A stretch of DNA of 64,000 bases. Origin: Thiobacillus sp. (lineage in GTDB: Bacteria > Pseudomonadota > Gammaproteobacteria > Burkholderiales > Thiobacillaceae). Shown here in pieces: positions 47,282 to 55,752 of the stretch. The stretch covers positions 1,049,501 to 1,113,500 of the forward strand of contig JACKLQ010000002.1 of the NCBI GenBank assembly GCA_024235835.1. Reading direction: 5' to 3'. The position numbers and the translations under genes were made by a program. Within the stretch, counting starts at the first letter, position 1. Each line of letters begins with the position of its first letter. Below the pieces are notes generated by a model, which ran no database searches, was not told where the DNA came from, and worked only from the letters and a program-made list of their open reading frames with translations.

Positions 47282-48232
47282 TCAGCCACAGTCCTTGGTG
47301 CCGCAGCTCAGGTCGCCGGGACGTCCCGGATCCGCGTATTTCTCGTCCTCGAGCTTTTCCCTGTTGGCCTCATATTCTGAGCGGATTGCCTCCGCCCGGG
47401 ACTTGAGTCGCTCCATGCGCTCCTCGTAGGCGCCTTCCCGCTCTTCCAGGAAACGCTCGCCGAACAGGGTGTGCTTGAGGAAGTTGTAGCCGAACTCCAT
47501 GAGGGCTTCGTCGTCGGCCAGCAGGGTGGCCATGACTTCCAGGGGGATGTCGTAGGTCTTGTTGAAGGAGTCGCTGGAAACGAAGGCCCGGAAGCGATCC
47601 ATGTCGTAGCTGGCCATGAAGAACAGCTGGTTGGAGATGGCGGGGGGCTTGCCGATGGCGGGGCCGGCGGACTTCTTTTTCAGCACCAGCTGGCGCCAGC
47701 CGCGGCCCTTCTCGTCGTAGACGTCCACGCCCTGTTCCTGGCGGTACTCGTCGATGGTGAGGGAGCGGGGTTCCTGGTGGCCCAGGCAGTGCTTCTCCTG
47801 CACGAAGGCGTAGGCGGCGCGGTCGGTGTATTCGTCCTGGTTGCGCATGGACAGCAGGGCCACCGGATAGTAGCGGCAGGCGGTGGGGCGGTCCTCGTAA
47901 ACGGCGCAGCCTTCGGGCTTCATGAACTGGCAGGCGGTGCCGCCTTCCACCGGACGAAATTTCACGCCGGGGGTGCCGTCCTGGTCCATCTCGTAGGGCA
48001 CGGTGTAGGCCTTGAGGAAGTCGCCGGAGGACATGTCCAGCCGGTTCTTCAGGCGGATGATGTCATAGGGGGTGAGGGTGATGTCGATGTTGGAGCAGCA
48101 GGCGTTCCAGCAGCCCACGTCCTTGTGGCAGCGGAACTGGATGACCTTTTCGCCCCCCAGCATGGTGGGCATGACCGGGCTCAGTTCGAAGGGGGCGTCC
48201 GCGGCCAGGTTCTTGAAGGGGGTGTCTTCCAT
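47282..48232 (-). CDS. YkgJ-family cysteine-cluster protein
   Basis: A 316-residue protein with the YkgJ-type metal-binding cysteine pattern: C-x5-CWNACC followed by DITLTPYDIIRL, then GTACQFMKPEGCAVYEDRPTACRYYPVA, and a later HCLGH. A long charged C-terminal helix (SRAEAIRSEYEANREKLEDEKY) ends with C-x4-C. These proteins probably bind zinc or an Fe-S cluster; function is unknown. The ATG at 48232 has GAGGTTGATC upstream; earlier in-frame starts lie in the AT-rich leader. It lies on the apr strand just after the apr terminator. Confidence 0.85.
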   Translation of the reverse strand: MEDTPFKNLAADAPFELSPVMPTMLGGEKVIQFRCHKDVGCWNACCSNIDITLTPYDIIRLKNRLDMSSGDFLKAYTVPYEMDQDGTPGVKFRPVEGGTACQFMKPEGCAVYEDRPTACRYYPVALLSMRNQDEYTDRAAYAFVQEKHCLGHQEPRSLTIDEYRQEQGVDVYDEKGRGWRQLVLKKKSAGPAIGKPPAISNQLFFMASYDMDRFRAFVSSDSFNKTYDIPLEVMATLLADDEALMEFGYNFLKHTLFGERFLEEREGAYEERMERLKSRAEAIRSEYEANREKLEDEKYADPGRPGDLSCGTKDCG

Positions 48233-48288
48233 GATCAACCTCGAAAAATGCTTTGCAGAAGAAAAATTTATATGGGGTTTAAAGCACA

Positions 48289-48324
48289 ATTCGCAAGGGA
48301 CCACCCTTGCGAATGGGGTTTTTT
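48289..48324 (+). other. hairpin plus T-tract in the leader of the YkgJ-family gene, reading on the opposite strand
   Basis: ATTCGCAAGGG (48289-48299) and CCCTTGCGAAT (48304-48314) form an 11-base-pair stem, followed on the + strand by GGGG and six T residues. As a + strand terminator it would stop antisense transcription from reaching aprA. On the minus strand it is a stem in the 5' leader of the YkgJ-family gene. Confidence 0.65.
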
Positions 48325-48332
48325 GACCCTGG

Positions 48333-48364
48333 AAAAAAAACCGGGCGCCTTGTGAGCGCCCGGT
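48333..48364 (-). terminator. intrinsic terminator of the sat-aprBA operon
   Basis: On the minus strand AACCGGGCGC-TCACAAG-GCGCCCGGTT forms a strong stem and is followed by eight T residues (eight A residues at 48333-48340 on the + strand). It begins 19 bases after the aprA stop. Confidence 0.93.
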
Positions 48365-48382
48365 TCATGAGCCAGCTAACGC

Positions 48383-50404
48383 TTAGTGGGCGGCGGGCTT
48401 GAACAGCTTGGACTTGTCAACCAGATCCACGTGAGCACGCTTGAAGTTGGTCCACTTCTTGGTGCTCTTGTCGTAGATGGAGTTGCCGAAGACTTTCCAG
48501 TTTTCCTCATCGACGAAGTTCTTGTCGGTGCGGTAGTAGAAGCCGGGGTAACGGCTCTCTTCGCGGAACTGGATGTGCTTCATGTGGGCTTCGGCGGTCA
48601 GGATGCGGTGGTAGTTTTCCCAGGCGCGCAGCAGTTCGTGCAGGTCCTTGGCACGCATCTTCTCGGCGTCTTCCTTGAGCATTTCCAGCTTCTGCTCGGC
48701 CACTTCCAGCATCTTGTCGTTGGTGTTGTAGTAGGTGGCCACACCGGCAACGTACTCGTCCATGATCTTCTGCAGACGGAACTGCAGCATCTTGGGGGTG
48801 ATGTAGTTGGGGTTGACGTCGATGGCGGTGGAGTAGTCCTTGAACTCCAGGAAGGTACGCACGGGCTTGTAGATCTCGTCCACAAGCTGGTCCACGGGGG
48901 TGTCCAGCTCGACCTTCAGATCCTTGTTGTCCAGGCAGTACTTGACCATGGCACGGGCAGCCAGGCGGCCTTCCGTGTGGGAACCGGAGGAGAACTTGTG
49001 GCCGGAAGCGCCAACGCCGTCACCGGCGGTGAACAGACCCTTGACGGTGGTCATGCCACGGTAGCCCCAGCTCCAGCCCTTGGGCAGGTGCTCGGGAACG
49101 CCAGGCAGGGCCTCGTCGGTGGGGGCGCCCAGGTCGGTGGGGCCGGAAACCCAGATGCCGCAGCAGCCGGAGTGGCTACCCAGCAGGTAGGGCTCGGTGG
49201 GCATCAGCTCGGAGTTCTTCTTCTCGGGCTCGACGTTCTCGCCAACCCAGATGCCGCACTGGCCGACGCACATGTCCAGGAAGTCTTCCCAGGCTTCGGC
49301 TTCCAGGTGCTTCACCTCACGGGGGGACAGGGTGTTGCGCAGGTTGCCCAGAGCAGTCACGGTGTCCATCCAGATCGGGCCGCGGCCTTCCTTCATTTCC
49401 TTCAGCATAACGTGGTTACGCAGGCAGGAAGCGGGAACGGCAGCCTGGCCGTAGGGGGGGTACTGGTCCAGCATGGCCTTGTTCTTGGCCAGGTAGTCTT
49501 CGCCGTAGCCGTTGGTGGCCTTGGCCTTGAACAGCAGGAACCAGGCACCGACCGGGCCGTAGCCGTCCTTGAAGCGGCAGGGCACGAAGCGGTTTTCCAT
49601 CATGGTCAGCTCGGCGCCGGCTTCGGCGGCCATGGAGTAGGTGGAGCCGGAGTTCCACACGGGGTACCAGGCGCGGCCGGTACCTTCACCCACGGAGCGG
49701 GGACGGAAGATGTTCACGCAGCCACCGGCGGCCAGCAGGATGGTCTTGGCCTTGTACACGAACAGCTTGTGCTCGCGGGTGGAGAAGCCGACAGCACCGG
49801 CGATGCGGTTCTTGTCGTTGGCGTCGTTCACCAGCTTGACGATGAACACGCGCTCCTGGATGCGGTCCATGCCCAGGGCCTTCTTGGCGGCTTCAGCGAC
49901 GATCCACTTGTAGGATTCGCCGTTGATCATGATCTGCCACTTGCCGGAACGCACGGGTTTGCCGCCGTCCTTCAGGGAGGGCAGGCCTTCGCCGATGGCG
50001 GCAGCGCCGTCGTGACGCTCGCCGTTGGCATCGGTTTTCCAGATGGGCAGGCCCCACTCTTCGAACAGGTGCACGGAGTCGTCAACGTTGCGGCCCACGT
50101 CGTAGGCCAGGTCGTCACGGGTGATACCCATCAGGTCGTTGGAGACCATACGGGCATAGTCAGCGGGGTCCTGCGTATCACCGATGTAGGTGTTGATGGC
50201 GGACAGACCCTGGGCCACGGCACCGGAACGGTCCATGGCGGCCTTGTCGACCAGCTTGATCTTCAGGTCCACGCCGGCTTCGGCCTTGGCCACTTCAGCC
50301 CAGCGCATGATTTCGTAGGCGGCGCCGCAACAGGCCATGCCGCCACCGATCAGCAGGACATCAACTTCTTCCTGGATGACGTCGGGATTTCCAAATTCAG
50401 CCAT
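48383..50404 (-). CDS. aprA: adenylylsulfate (APS) reductase alpha subunit
   Basis: A 673-residue flavoprotein that in sulfur oxidisers runs in the sulfite-to-APS direction. The FAD dinucleotide-binding motif GGGMACCGAAYE starts at residue 20. Conserved features include RSGAVAQGLSAINTYIG near the flavin and GMTTVKGLFTAGDGVGASGHKFSSGSHTEGR at the second FAD segment. Length and gene order (aprB directly upstream, 19 bases) are typical. It acts in the cytoplasm with AprB, and electrons pass to the respiratory chain by a membrane partner not in this window. Confidence 0.98.
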   Translation of the reverse strand: MAEFGNPDVIQEEVDVLLIGGGMACCGAAYEIMRWAEVAKAEAGVDLKIKLVDKAAMDRSGAVAQGLSAINTYIGDTQDPADYARMVSNDLMGITRDDLAYDVGRNVDDSVHLFEEWGLPIWKTDANGERHDGAAAIGEGLPSLKDGGKPVRSGKWQIMINGESYKWIVAEAAKKALGMDRIQERVFIVKLVNDANDKNRIAGAVGFSTREHKLFVYKAKTILLAAGGCVNIFRPRSVGEGTGRAWYPVWNSGSTYSMAAEAGAELTMMENRFVPCRFKDGYGPVGAWFLLFKAKATNGYGEDYLAKNKAMLDQYPPYGQAAVPASCLRNHVMLKEMKEGRGPIWMDTVTALGNLRNTLSPREVKHLEAEAWEDFLDMCVGQCGIWVGENVEPEKKNSELMPTEPYLLGSHSGCCGIWVSGPTDLGAPTDEALPGVPEHLPKGWSWGYRGMTTVKGLFTAGDGVGASGHKFSSGSHTEGRLAARAMVKYCLDNKDLKVELDTPVDQLVDEIYKPVRTFLEFKDYSTAIDVNPNYITPKMLQFRLQKIMDEYVAGVATYYNTNDKMLEVAEQKLEMLKEDAEKMRAKDLHELLRAWENYHRILTAEAHMKHIQFREESRYPGFYYRTDKNFVDEENWKVFGNSIYDKSTKKWTNFKRAHVDLVDKSKLFKPAAH

Positions 50405-50423
50405 TTCTATTACCTCTTCTCGA

Positions 50424-50897
50424 TTACTTGCGGATCAGTTCGGCGGGGTTACCAGCGCGGAAACCGCCCATCACGCCAGCGGTGAAGTTGCCCACGGCCT
50501 CGATGTCGGCCAGGGTGGGCACGGGCTTGCCACCGAACGGGTCGATGGAGCCTTCCGGGGTGGTGCGGATGGGGAACTTGAAGCGCTTCAGCACGCCGTT
50601 ACGGAACTTGATGGTCCACATGATGGAATCGGAACCGCGCAGGGGCTGAACGGAACCGCCCAGGGGCACCACGTCAGCGTAATGGCGGGCTTCGATAGCC
50701 TGTTGGGGACAGATTTTCACGCAGCTGTAGCACTCCCAGCACTGCTCGGGTTCCTGGTTGAAGGACTTCATGGCGTGGCCGGTCTCGGAACCATCGCGGT
50801 CCAACTTCATCAGGTCGTGCGGGCAGATGTACATGCAGGCGGTCTTGTCTTGACCTTTGCAGCCGTCGCACTTGTCGGTACGGACGAAGGTAGGCAT
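50424..50897 (-). CDS. aprB: adenylylsulfate reductase beta subunit
   Basis: A 157-residue ferredoxin-like subunit. Two 4Fe-4S clusters are bound by C10, C13, C21, C25 (CDGCKGQDKTACMYIC) and C53, C56, C59, C63 (CWECYSCVKIC), followed by the long C-terminal tail (IRTTPEGSIDPFGGKP) that wraps AprA. Electrons from the AprA flavin leave through these clusters. It lies between sat and aprA in the same operon. Confidence 0.98.
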   Translation of the reverse strand: MPTFVRTDKCDGCKGQDKTACMYICPHDLMKLDRDGSETGHAMKSFNQEPEQCWECYSCVKICPQQAIEARHYADVVPLGGSVQPLRGSDSIMWTIKFRNGVLKRFKFPIRTTPEGSIDPFGGKPVPTLADIEAVGNFTAGVMGGFRAGNPAELIRK

Positions 50898-51032
50898 TGA
50901 TTACACTCCTTGTTAGCTAACAATCCGCGTGGTCTCTCACGCGGCCCATTCAGAAAAACCGAGCCCGTCCTTGGCCGGGGCGTATCGCGAATCCGCTTCC
51001 GGCGGGCCCGGTACCGAATTACTTAAATTGAC

Positions 51033-52250
51033 TTAGGCAGCAGAATGGCCTTTAAGTTCGACCTTGACGTTCTGCTCGGCGCTCAGGCTGGCGTAGTACT
51101 TCTGCAGCACCTTGGCCACCTCGGGACGGCTGAACTCCACCGGCAGGTCCTGGCCTTCGGACAGCATGGCGCGCACCTTGGTGCCGGACAGCAGGATGCG
51201 GTCGTCCTTGGTGTGGGGGCAGGTGCGCTGGGAGGCCATGCCGCCGCACTTCTTGCACCAGAAGGTCCAGTCGATGTTCATGTTGGTGGTTTCGAGGGAG
51301 CCCTTGGGAATCTCGTCGAAGATGTGCTGGGCGTCGAAGGGGCCGTAGTAGTCGCCCACGCCGGCGTGGTCGCGGCCGACGATCAGGTGGGAGCAGCCGT
51401 AGTTCTGGCGGAACAGGGCGTGCAGCAGGGCCTCGCGGGGACCGGCATAGCGCATGTCCAGGGGATAGCCGGCCTGGATCACGGTGTTGGGGGCGAAGTA
51501 GTTGTCCACCAGGGTGCTGATGGCCTCGGAACGCACTTCGGCGGGGATGTCGCCCGGCTTCAGGGCGCCCAGCAGGGAGTGGATCAGCACGCCGTCCATG
51601 GTTTCGATAGCGATCTTGGCCAGGTACTCGTGGGAGCGGTGCATGGGGTTGCGGGTCTGGAACGCCGCGATCTTGGACCAGCCGGCCTTCTCGAAGGCAG
51701 CGCGGGTCTCGGCGGGGGTCATGAACTGGTCGCCGTACTGCTCCTTGAAGCCGCCGGTGGACAGAACCTTGACGGGGCCGGCCAGGTTGATGGGGCCCTG
51801 GTCCATGACCATCTTCACGCCAGGGTGGGCGACATCGGTGGTCTTGTAGACCATCATGCACTCGTGGCCCTTGTCGATGCCGTAGATCTCGGTGACCTTC
51901 ATGGTGCCCATGATCTCGTCGCTGTCGGCGTTGATCAGGGCCACGTCCTGGCCCAGGCTCAGGGTCTCGGCGGTCTTCATGTCGGTGGACAGGGTGACGG
52001 GGATGGGCCAGAACAGGCCGTTGGCCATCTTGTAACCATCGCACACGCCCTGCCAGTCTCCATGGGTCATGAAGCCTTCCAGGGGGGTAAAGCCGCCGAT
52101 GCCCATCATGATGAGGTCGCCGGTCTCGCGGGAGGACATCTTGATCTTGGGCAGGGACTGGGCACGGGCCAGTTCGGCTTCGCGCGCGGCGCCCTCAAGC
52201 ATCAGGGGCTTGAGGTCACCACCACCATGGGGCTTCACGAGATGGGACAT
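51033..52250 (-). CDS. sat: sulfate adenylyltransferase (dissimilatory ATP sulfurylase)
   Basis: A 405-residue homo-oligomeric ATP sulfurylase without an APS kinase domain. The nucleotide-binding motif QTRNPMHRSHE lies at residues 198-208, and the phosphate-binding loop GRDHAGVGDYYGP follows. A C-terminal zinc-type cysteine/histidine cluster is present (CKKCGGMASQRTCPH). In this operon it converts APS plus pyrophosphate to sulfate plus ATP, the substrate-level phosphorylation step. Strong AGGAG precedes the ATG. It is first in sat-aprB-aprA. Confidence 0.98.
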   Translation of the reverse strand: MSHLVKPHGGGDLKPLMLEGAAREAELARAQSLPKIKMSSRETGDLIMMGIGGFTPLEGFMTHGDWQGVCDGYKMANGLFWPIPVTLSTDMKTAETLSLGQDVALINADSDEIMGTMKVTEIYGIDKGHECMMVYKTTDVAHPGVKMVMDQGPINLAGPVKVLSTGGFKEQYGDQFMTPAETRAAFEKAGWSKIAAFQTRNPMHRSHEYLAKIAIETMDGVLIHSLLGALKPGDIPAEVRSEAISTLVDNYFAPNTVIQAGYPLDMRYAGPREALLHALFRQNYGCSHLIVGRDHAGVGDYYGPFDAQHIFDEIPKGSLETTNMNIDWTFWCKKCGGMASQRTCPHTKDDRILLSGTKVRAMLSEGQDLPVEFSRPEVAKVLQKYYASLSAEQNVKVELKGHSAA

Positions 52251-52461
52251 GGGGACTCCTAGGTAGGTTGATTAGAATAGGCTGATAAGCCGAATGGGCG
52301 GCGAGAATAACACCCCCCCATCCACCCCTCTAATCAGACTTATTTCTTTGCAAATAAATTTTTTTTGGGGACGGCGTTATCCGATTAGGTGCTTGCCGTA
52401 TGTGTAGGGCCCCTGGCCTGGGGGCTACAATTCCCGGCATTTCCAGAAACGCGGAGCTTTC

Positions 52462-53175
52462 ATGCGCAGCCTGAGCGGGGTGGTAATCGTGGCGGTTTTA
52501 TTGATGGCCGGTTGTGCCGGGCAGCAAATTCAGCGCAAGGACGGCAGTACCTCGGAACGGGAGTTCTCGGTGTCGAGTCTGGCCAAGTCCGATGTGGACA
52601 TGATCAGCGAGTTGGCCCAGAGAGAGGTGATAAAAAGCCTTAGGGTGGTGACCGAGAAGCTTTACAGGCGCAACCCCCAGGAATACAAGAAGGCGGGCCT
52701 GGAGTCTGTGGAGGCGGCCATGGCCCGCATCTTCGACCACCTGGACAAGGGCAAGGAATCTCCCATTGCCCTAATGAACTGGCAGGATAACTTCGGCGTG
52801 GCCTTCCAGGAGGCCTACAGTGGCGACCGGGTGTTCGCCTTCATGGCGGCCTTGACAGGCATGGTCATGGCGTCCTACGACCACAAGACCGCCTTCTACC
52901 TGACGGACCGGCTGGACCCCCAGAAACTCTACAACTGCGCCCGCAACATAGAAGTGGCGGTGTGGAAGTTGTCCAGCGCCAAGTTGCCCAACGGCAACAA
53001 GGCGCTGGTCACCAACAGCATCGAGGGGGATATGCAGAACCTGAGCTTCGAGCGGGAATTCGGCAAGGTCATAGCCCAGCAGGACATGCTGGCCCTGATC
53101 ATCGAGGACCGCAGCAACCGTGCCATCACCCGGGCCATCCAGAACGCCGCGGCGTTCCGCTTCCTGCCCATCTGA
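52462..53175 (+). CDS. putative lipoprotein, hypothetical
   Basis: A 237-residue protein with a lipoprotein signal (VVIVAVLLMAG-C, lipid-modified Cys18). The rest is mostly helical with segments such as SPIALMNWQDNFGVAFQEAYSGDRVFAFMAALTGMVMASYDHKTAFYLTDRLDPQKLYNCARNIEVAVWKL. I recall no functional family. It is divergent from sat and followed 18 bases later by the AIM24-like gene, probably one unit. Confidence 0.78.
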   Translation: MRSLSGVVIVAVLLMAGCAGQQIQRKDGSTSEREFSVSSLAKSDVDMISELAQREVIKSLRVVTEKLYRRNPQEYKKAGLESVEAAMARIFDHLDKGKESPIALMNWQDNFGVAFQEAYSGDRVFAFMAALTGMVMASYDHKTAFYLTDRLDPQKLYNCARNIEVAVWKLSSAKLPNGNKALVTNSIEGDMQNLSFEREFGKVIAQQDMLALIIEDRSNRAITRAIQNAAAFRFLPI

Positions 53176-53193
53176 ACTGAAAGGAATCCTGAT

Positions 53194-53991
53194 ATGGCCA
53201 TGGACGTCATCGACTACGACATCTTCGGCGACGACATGCAGTACGTGGAGGTGGAACTGGACCCGGGCGAGGCTGCCGTGGGGGAGGCCGGCATGATGAT
53301 GTTCATGCAGGACGGCATCGAGATGGAGACCGTGTTCGGCGACGGCTCCGCCTCCCAGTCCGGCTTCCTGGGCAAGTTGATGGGGGCGGGCAAGCGCCTG
53401 CTCACGGGTGAGTCCCTGTTCACCACCATCTACGCCAACACGGCCACGGGCAAGCGTCGGGTGGCCTTCGCTGCCCCTTACCCGGGGAAGATCATCCCCA
53501 TAGACCTGACCCAGATCGGCGGCACCCTCATTTGCCAGAAGGATTCATTCCTCTGCGCCGCCAAGGGGGTCAGCCTTGGCATCGCCTTCCAGCAGCGGCT
53601 GGGGGCCGGCTTCTTCGGTGGCGAAGGGTTCATCCTGCAGAAGCTGGAAGGGGATGGCATGGTGTTCTTCCACGCTGGCGGCACCATCGCTGAAAAGAAC
53701 CTGGCTCCGGGGGAAACCATCCGCGTGGATACCGGCTGCATCGCGGCCATGCAACCCTCGGTGGACTTCGACATCCAGTATGTGGGCAAGATCAAGACGG
53801 CCCTGTTTGGCGGCGAGGGGTTGTTCTTCACGCGCCTTACCGGTCCCGGCAAGGTGTGGTTGCAGACCCTGCCGTTCTCGCGGCTGGCCAATCGCATCAT
53901 TGCCGCCGCACCACAGACGGGCGGCAGGCAGGTGGGCGAGGGTTCGGTGCTGGGGGGGTTCGGCGGCCTGTTGGACGGAGACAACAGCTGA
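53194..53991 (+). CDS. AIM24 / TIGR00266-family protein
   Basis: A 265-residue beta-rich protein. Family features are DDMQYVEVELDPGEAAVGEAGMMMFM near the N-terminus, GKLMGAGKRLLTGESLFTTIY, the IPIDLTQIGGTLICQKDSFL segment, and a Gly-rich tail (GRQVGEGSVLGGFGGLL). Members form double-stranded beta helices; function is unresolved. Cytoplasmic by sequence. Confidence 0.9.
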   Translation: MAMDVIDYDIFGDDMQYVEVELDPGEAAVGEAGMMMFMQDGIEMETVFGDGSASQSGFLGKLMGAGKRLLTGESLFTTIYANTATGKRRVAFAAPYPGKIIPIDLTQIGGTLICQKDSFLCAAKGVSLGIAFQQRLGAGFFGGEGFILQKLEGDGMVFFHAGGTIAEKNLAPGETIRVDTGCIAAMQPSVDFDIQYVGKIKTALFGGEGLFFTRLTGPGKVWLQTLPFSRLANRIIAAAPQTGGRQVGEGSVLGGFGGLLDGDNS

Positions 53992-54057
53992 AGCGTCACG
54001 GCGACGTCATATTGGTGGATTAGCCTCCACCGTTTTGCCAGGAGCATCCGGGGAACC

Positions 54058-54510
54058 ATGGACTTGATACTTTGGCGCCATGCCGACGCCCAGGACGGCA
54101 CTCCGGACATGGACAGGCCTTTGACGGCCAAGGGGCGGGGCCAGGCCAGGAAGATGGCGTCCTGGTTGAACCAGCAACTGCCCGAAGGGGCCCGCGTCCT
54201 GGTGAGCCCCTCGCTGCGAACCCTTCAGACCGCAGACGCCCTGGAGCGCAAATATGACGTGGTGCAGGATCTGGCGCCAGGAGCGGATGCCGCCCACCTG
54301 CTGCACGCCGCAGGCTGGCCTGACGCCAAGGGGACGGTGTTGGTGGTGGGCCACCAGCCCACCCTGGGGGAGTCAGCCAGCCTCTTGCTGTTCGGCGAGG
54401 CCGTTGGGATGAGCATCAAGAAAAGCGGCGTGGTCTGGCTCACCAACCGGGTACGGGGCGAGATGCCCCAGACCCTGCTGAAGGCCGCCATGACCACGGA
54501 TCTGCTTTAG
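54058..54510 (+). CDS. sixA: phosphohistidine phosphatase SixA
   Basis: A 150-residue small histidine phosphatase. The N-terminal catalytic motif is LILWRHADAQDG, with DRPLTAKGRGQA next, VLVSPSLRTLQTA, and the second His in VVGHQPTLGE. SixA proteins remove phosphate from phosphohistidine, for example in phosphorelay or phosphotransferase proteins. It is convergent with the EAL-HDOD gene. Confidence 0.93.
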   Translation: MDLILWRHADAQDGTPDMDRPLTAKGRGQARKMASWLNQQLPEGARVLVSPSLRTLQTADALERKYDVVQDLAPGADAAHLLHAAGWPDAKGTVLVVGHQPTLGESASLLLFGEAVGMSIKKSGVVWLTNRVRGEMPQTLLKAAMTTDLL

Positions 54511-54516
54511 CGCAAA

Positions 54517-55734
54517 TTACTCCAGGCCCAGTTGCTCCACCCAGGCCAGGGCCTTCAGATGGGCCTCGCTGACCTGGTCTGGGGACAGCATCAGGGCCGT
54601 GGTGAGTTCCTCAAGGCGGTCCACGTCGCCGCTTTCCACGGCTTCGGTCAGGGCCAGGAACGGCCCGTACAGTCCGCTGCGGTCCGTCAGGGCATCGGCG
54701 ATCTTCTCCGGGATGACCAGGCGTTCCAGAACCTGCTCCATGGTCATTTCCAGCATGGCGGGCAGAAGGGAAAACACGCCGACGATGAACAGGTTGTCCT
54801 GGTCGCTCCGGGGCAGCTCGGTCTTGCCCAGCAGTTCGCACAGGCGGCCCCGGGTGATGGCGGTGCGTGCCTGGGCGGGGGAAGTGGCGTTGGAGCCCGC
54901 CGTCACAAGTAGCAGGGTGAGCCACCGGTAGAGGGGTTGCATGCCCAGGATGCTGACTGCATGGCGGATGGACTGGACCTCGCAGGATAGCCCGAAGCCC
55001 GCCGAATTGATGTAGCGCATGAGCTTGAAGGTGAGGGCCACATCCTTCTTGAAGAGGGCTTCCAGGTCCTTGACTTCAGCACCCTGGCGCACCTTTTCCA
55101 GCAACTGGAGGACGGTGGCATGCACGGGATTGATGACCCGTTCCACCAGCGTTTCGGGGCGGGCAAAGTAATAGCCCTGGAAGAAATCGAAACCCAGTTC
55201 CTGACAGTGCTTGAATTGCTCCAGGGTTTCCACCTTCTCTGCCACCAGTTTGACCGGGTGGCGCCGCACTGTTTTGACCAGCCTGCTCAACTCCTCCGGT
55301 GTATGGGCCAGTACGTCCAGTTTGACGTAATCGGCCAGGGGCAGCAGGGGCTCCGCTTCCGGAATGTAGTGGAAATCGTCCAGGGCGAAGCGGTAACCCT
55401 CCTGTTTCAACTCACGCAACCGTTCCAGTACCTCGTCGGTGACCTGGACGGTTTCCAGGACCTCGATCACCACGTTTTCCTTGGGGAGCAAGGAGGAGAA
55501 ACTGGACATCAGCATGGGGACTTCCATGTTGATGAAGGCCTTCTTGCCCTTCAGCAACCATTCCGTACCCATGTTGCACAGGGCATTGGCGATGATGGTG
55601 ATGCCGGCGTCCACGTCGGAGGTTAAGCGGGCGCTTTGGGCATGGGCCGAGTGACGGAACAACAGTTCGTAGGCGATGATGGTGTGTCCGGCATTGACGA
55701 TGGGCTGCCGGGCGATGAAGGCGTTGTTGCTCAT
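54517..55734 (-). CDS. EAL and HDOD domain protein (YuxH-like)
   Basis: A 405-residue signalling protein. The N-terminal EAL-like domain opens with ARQPIVNAGHTIIAYELLFR, so the E-A-L triad reads E-L-L. It contains FALDDFHYIPEAEPLL and VKLDV, but several catalytic glutamates of active phosphodiesterases appear missing. From about 210 an HDOD domain follows (FKLMRYINSAGFGLSCEVQSIRHAVSILG). It probably binds cyclic di-GMP or partners rather than cleaving it. It lies between sixA and cheA, pointing to a role in motility control. Confidence 0.9.
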   Translation of the reverse strand: MSNNAFIARQPIVNAGHTIIAYELLFRHSAHAQSARLTSDVDAGITIIANALCNMGTEWLLKGKKAFINMEVPMLMSSFSSLLPKENVVIEVLETVQVTDEVLERLRELKQEGYRFALDDFHYIPEAEPLLPLADYVKLDVLAHTPEELSRLVKTVRRHPVKLVAEKVETLEQFKHCQELGFDFFQGYYFARPETLVERVINPVHATVLQLLEKVRQGAEVKDLEALFKKDVALTFKLMRYINSAGFGLSCEVQSIRHAVSILGMQPLYRWLTLLLVTAGSNATSPAQARTAITRGRLCELLGKTELPRSDQDNLFIVGVFSLLPAMLEMTMEQVLERLVIPEKIADALTDRSGLYGPFLALTEAVESGDVDRLEELTTALMLSPDQVSEAHLKALAWVEQLGLE

Positions 55735-55752
55735 AAGTCCCTTGGGTTGTTG

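Noticed and set aside
48386..50485. A 699-codon frame antisense to aprA and part of aprB
   Set aside because: Translation is Gly/Val/His-rich low complexity with no domain; AprA and AprB motifs on the other strand are complete.
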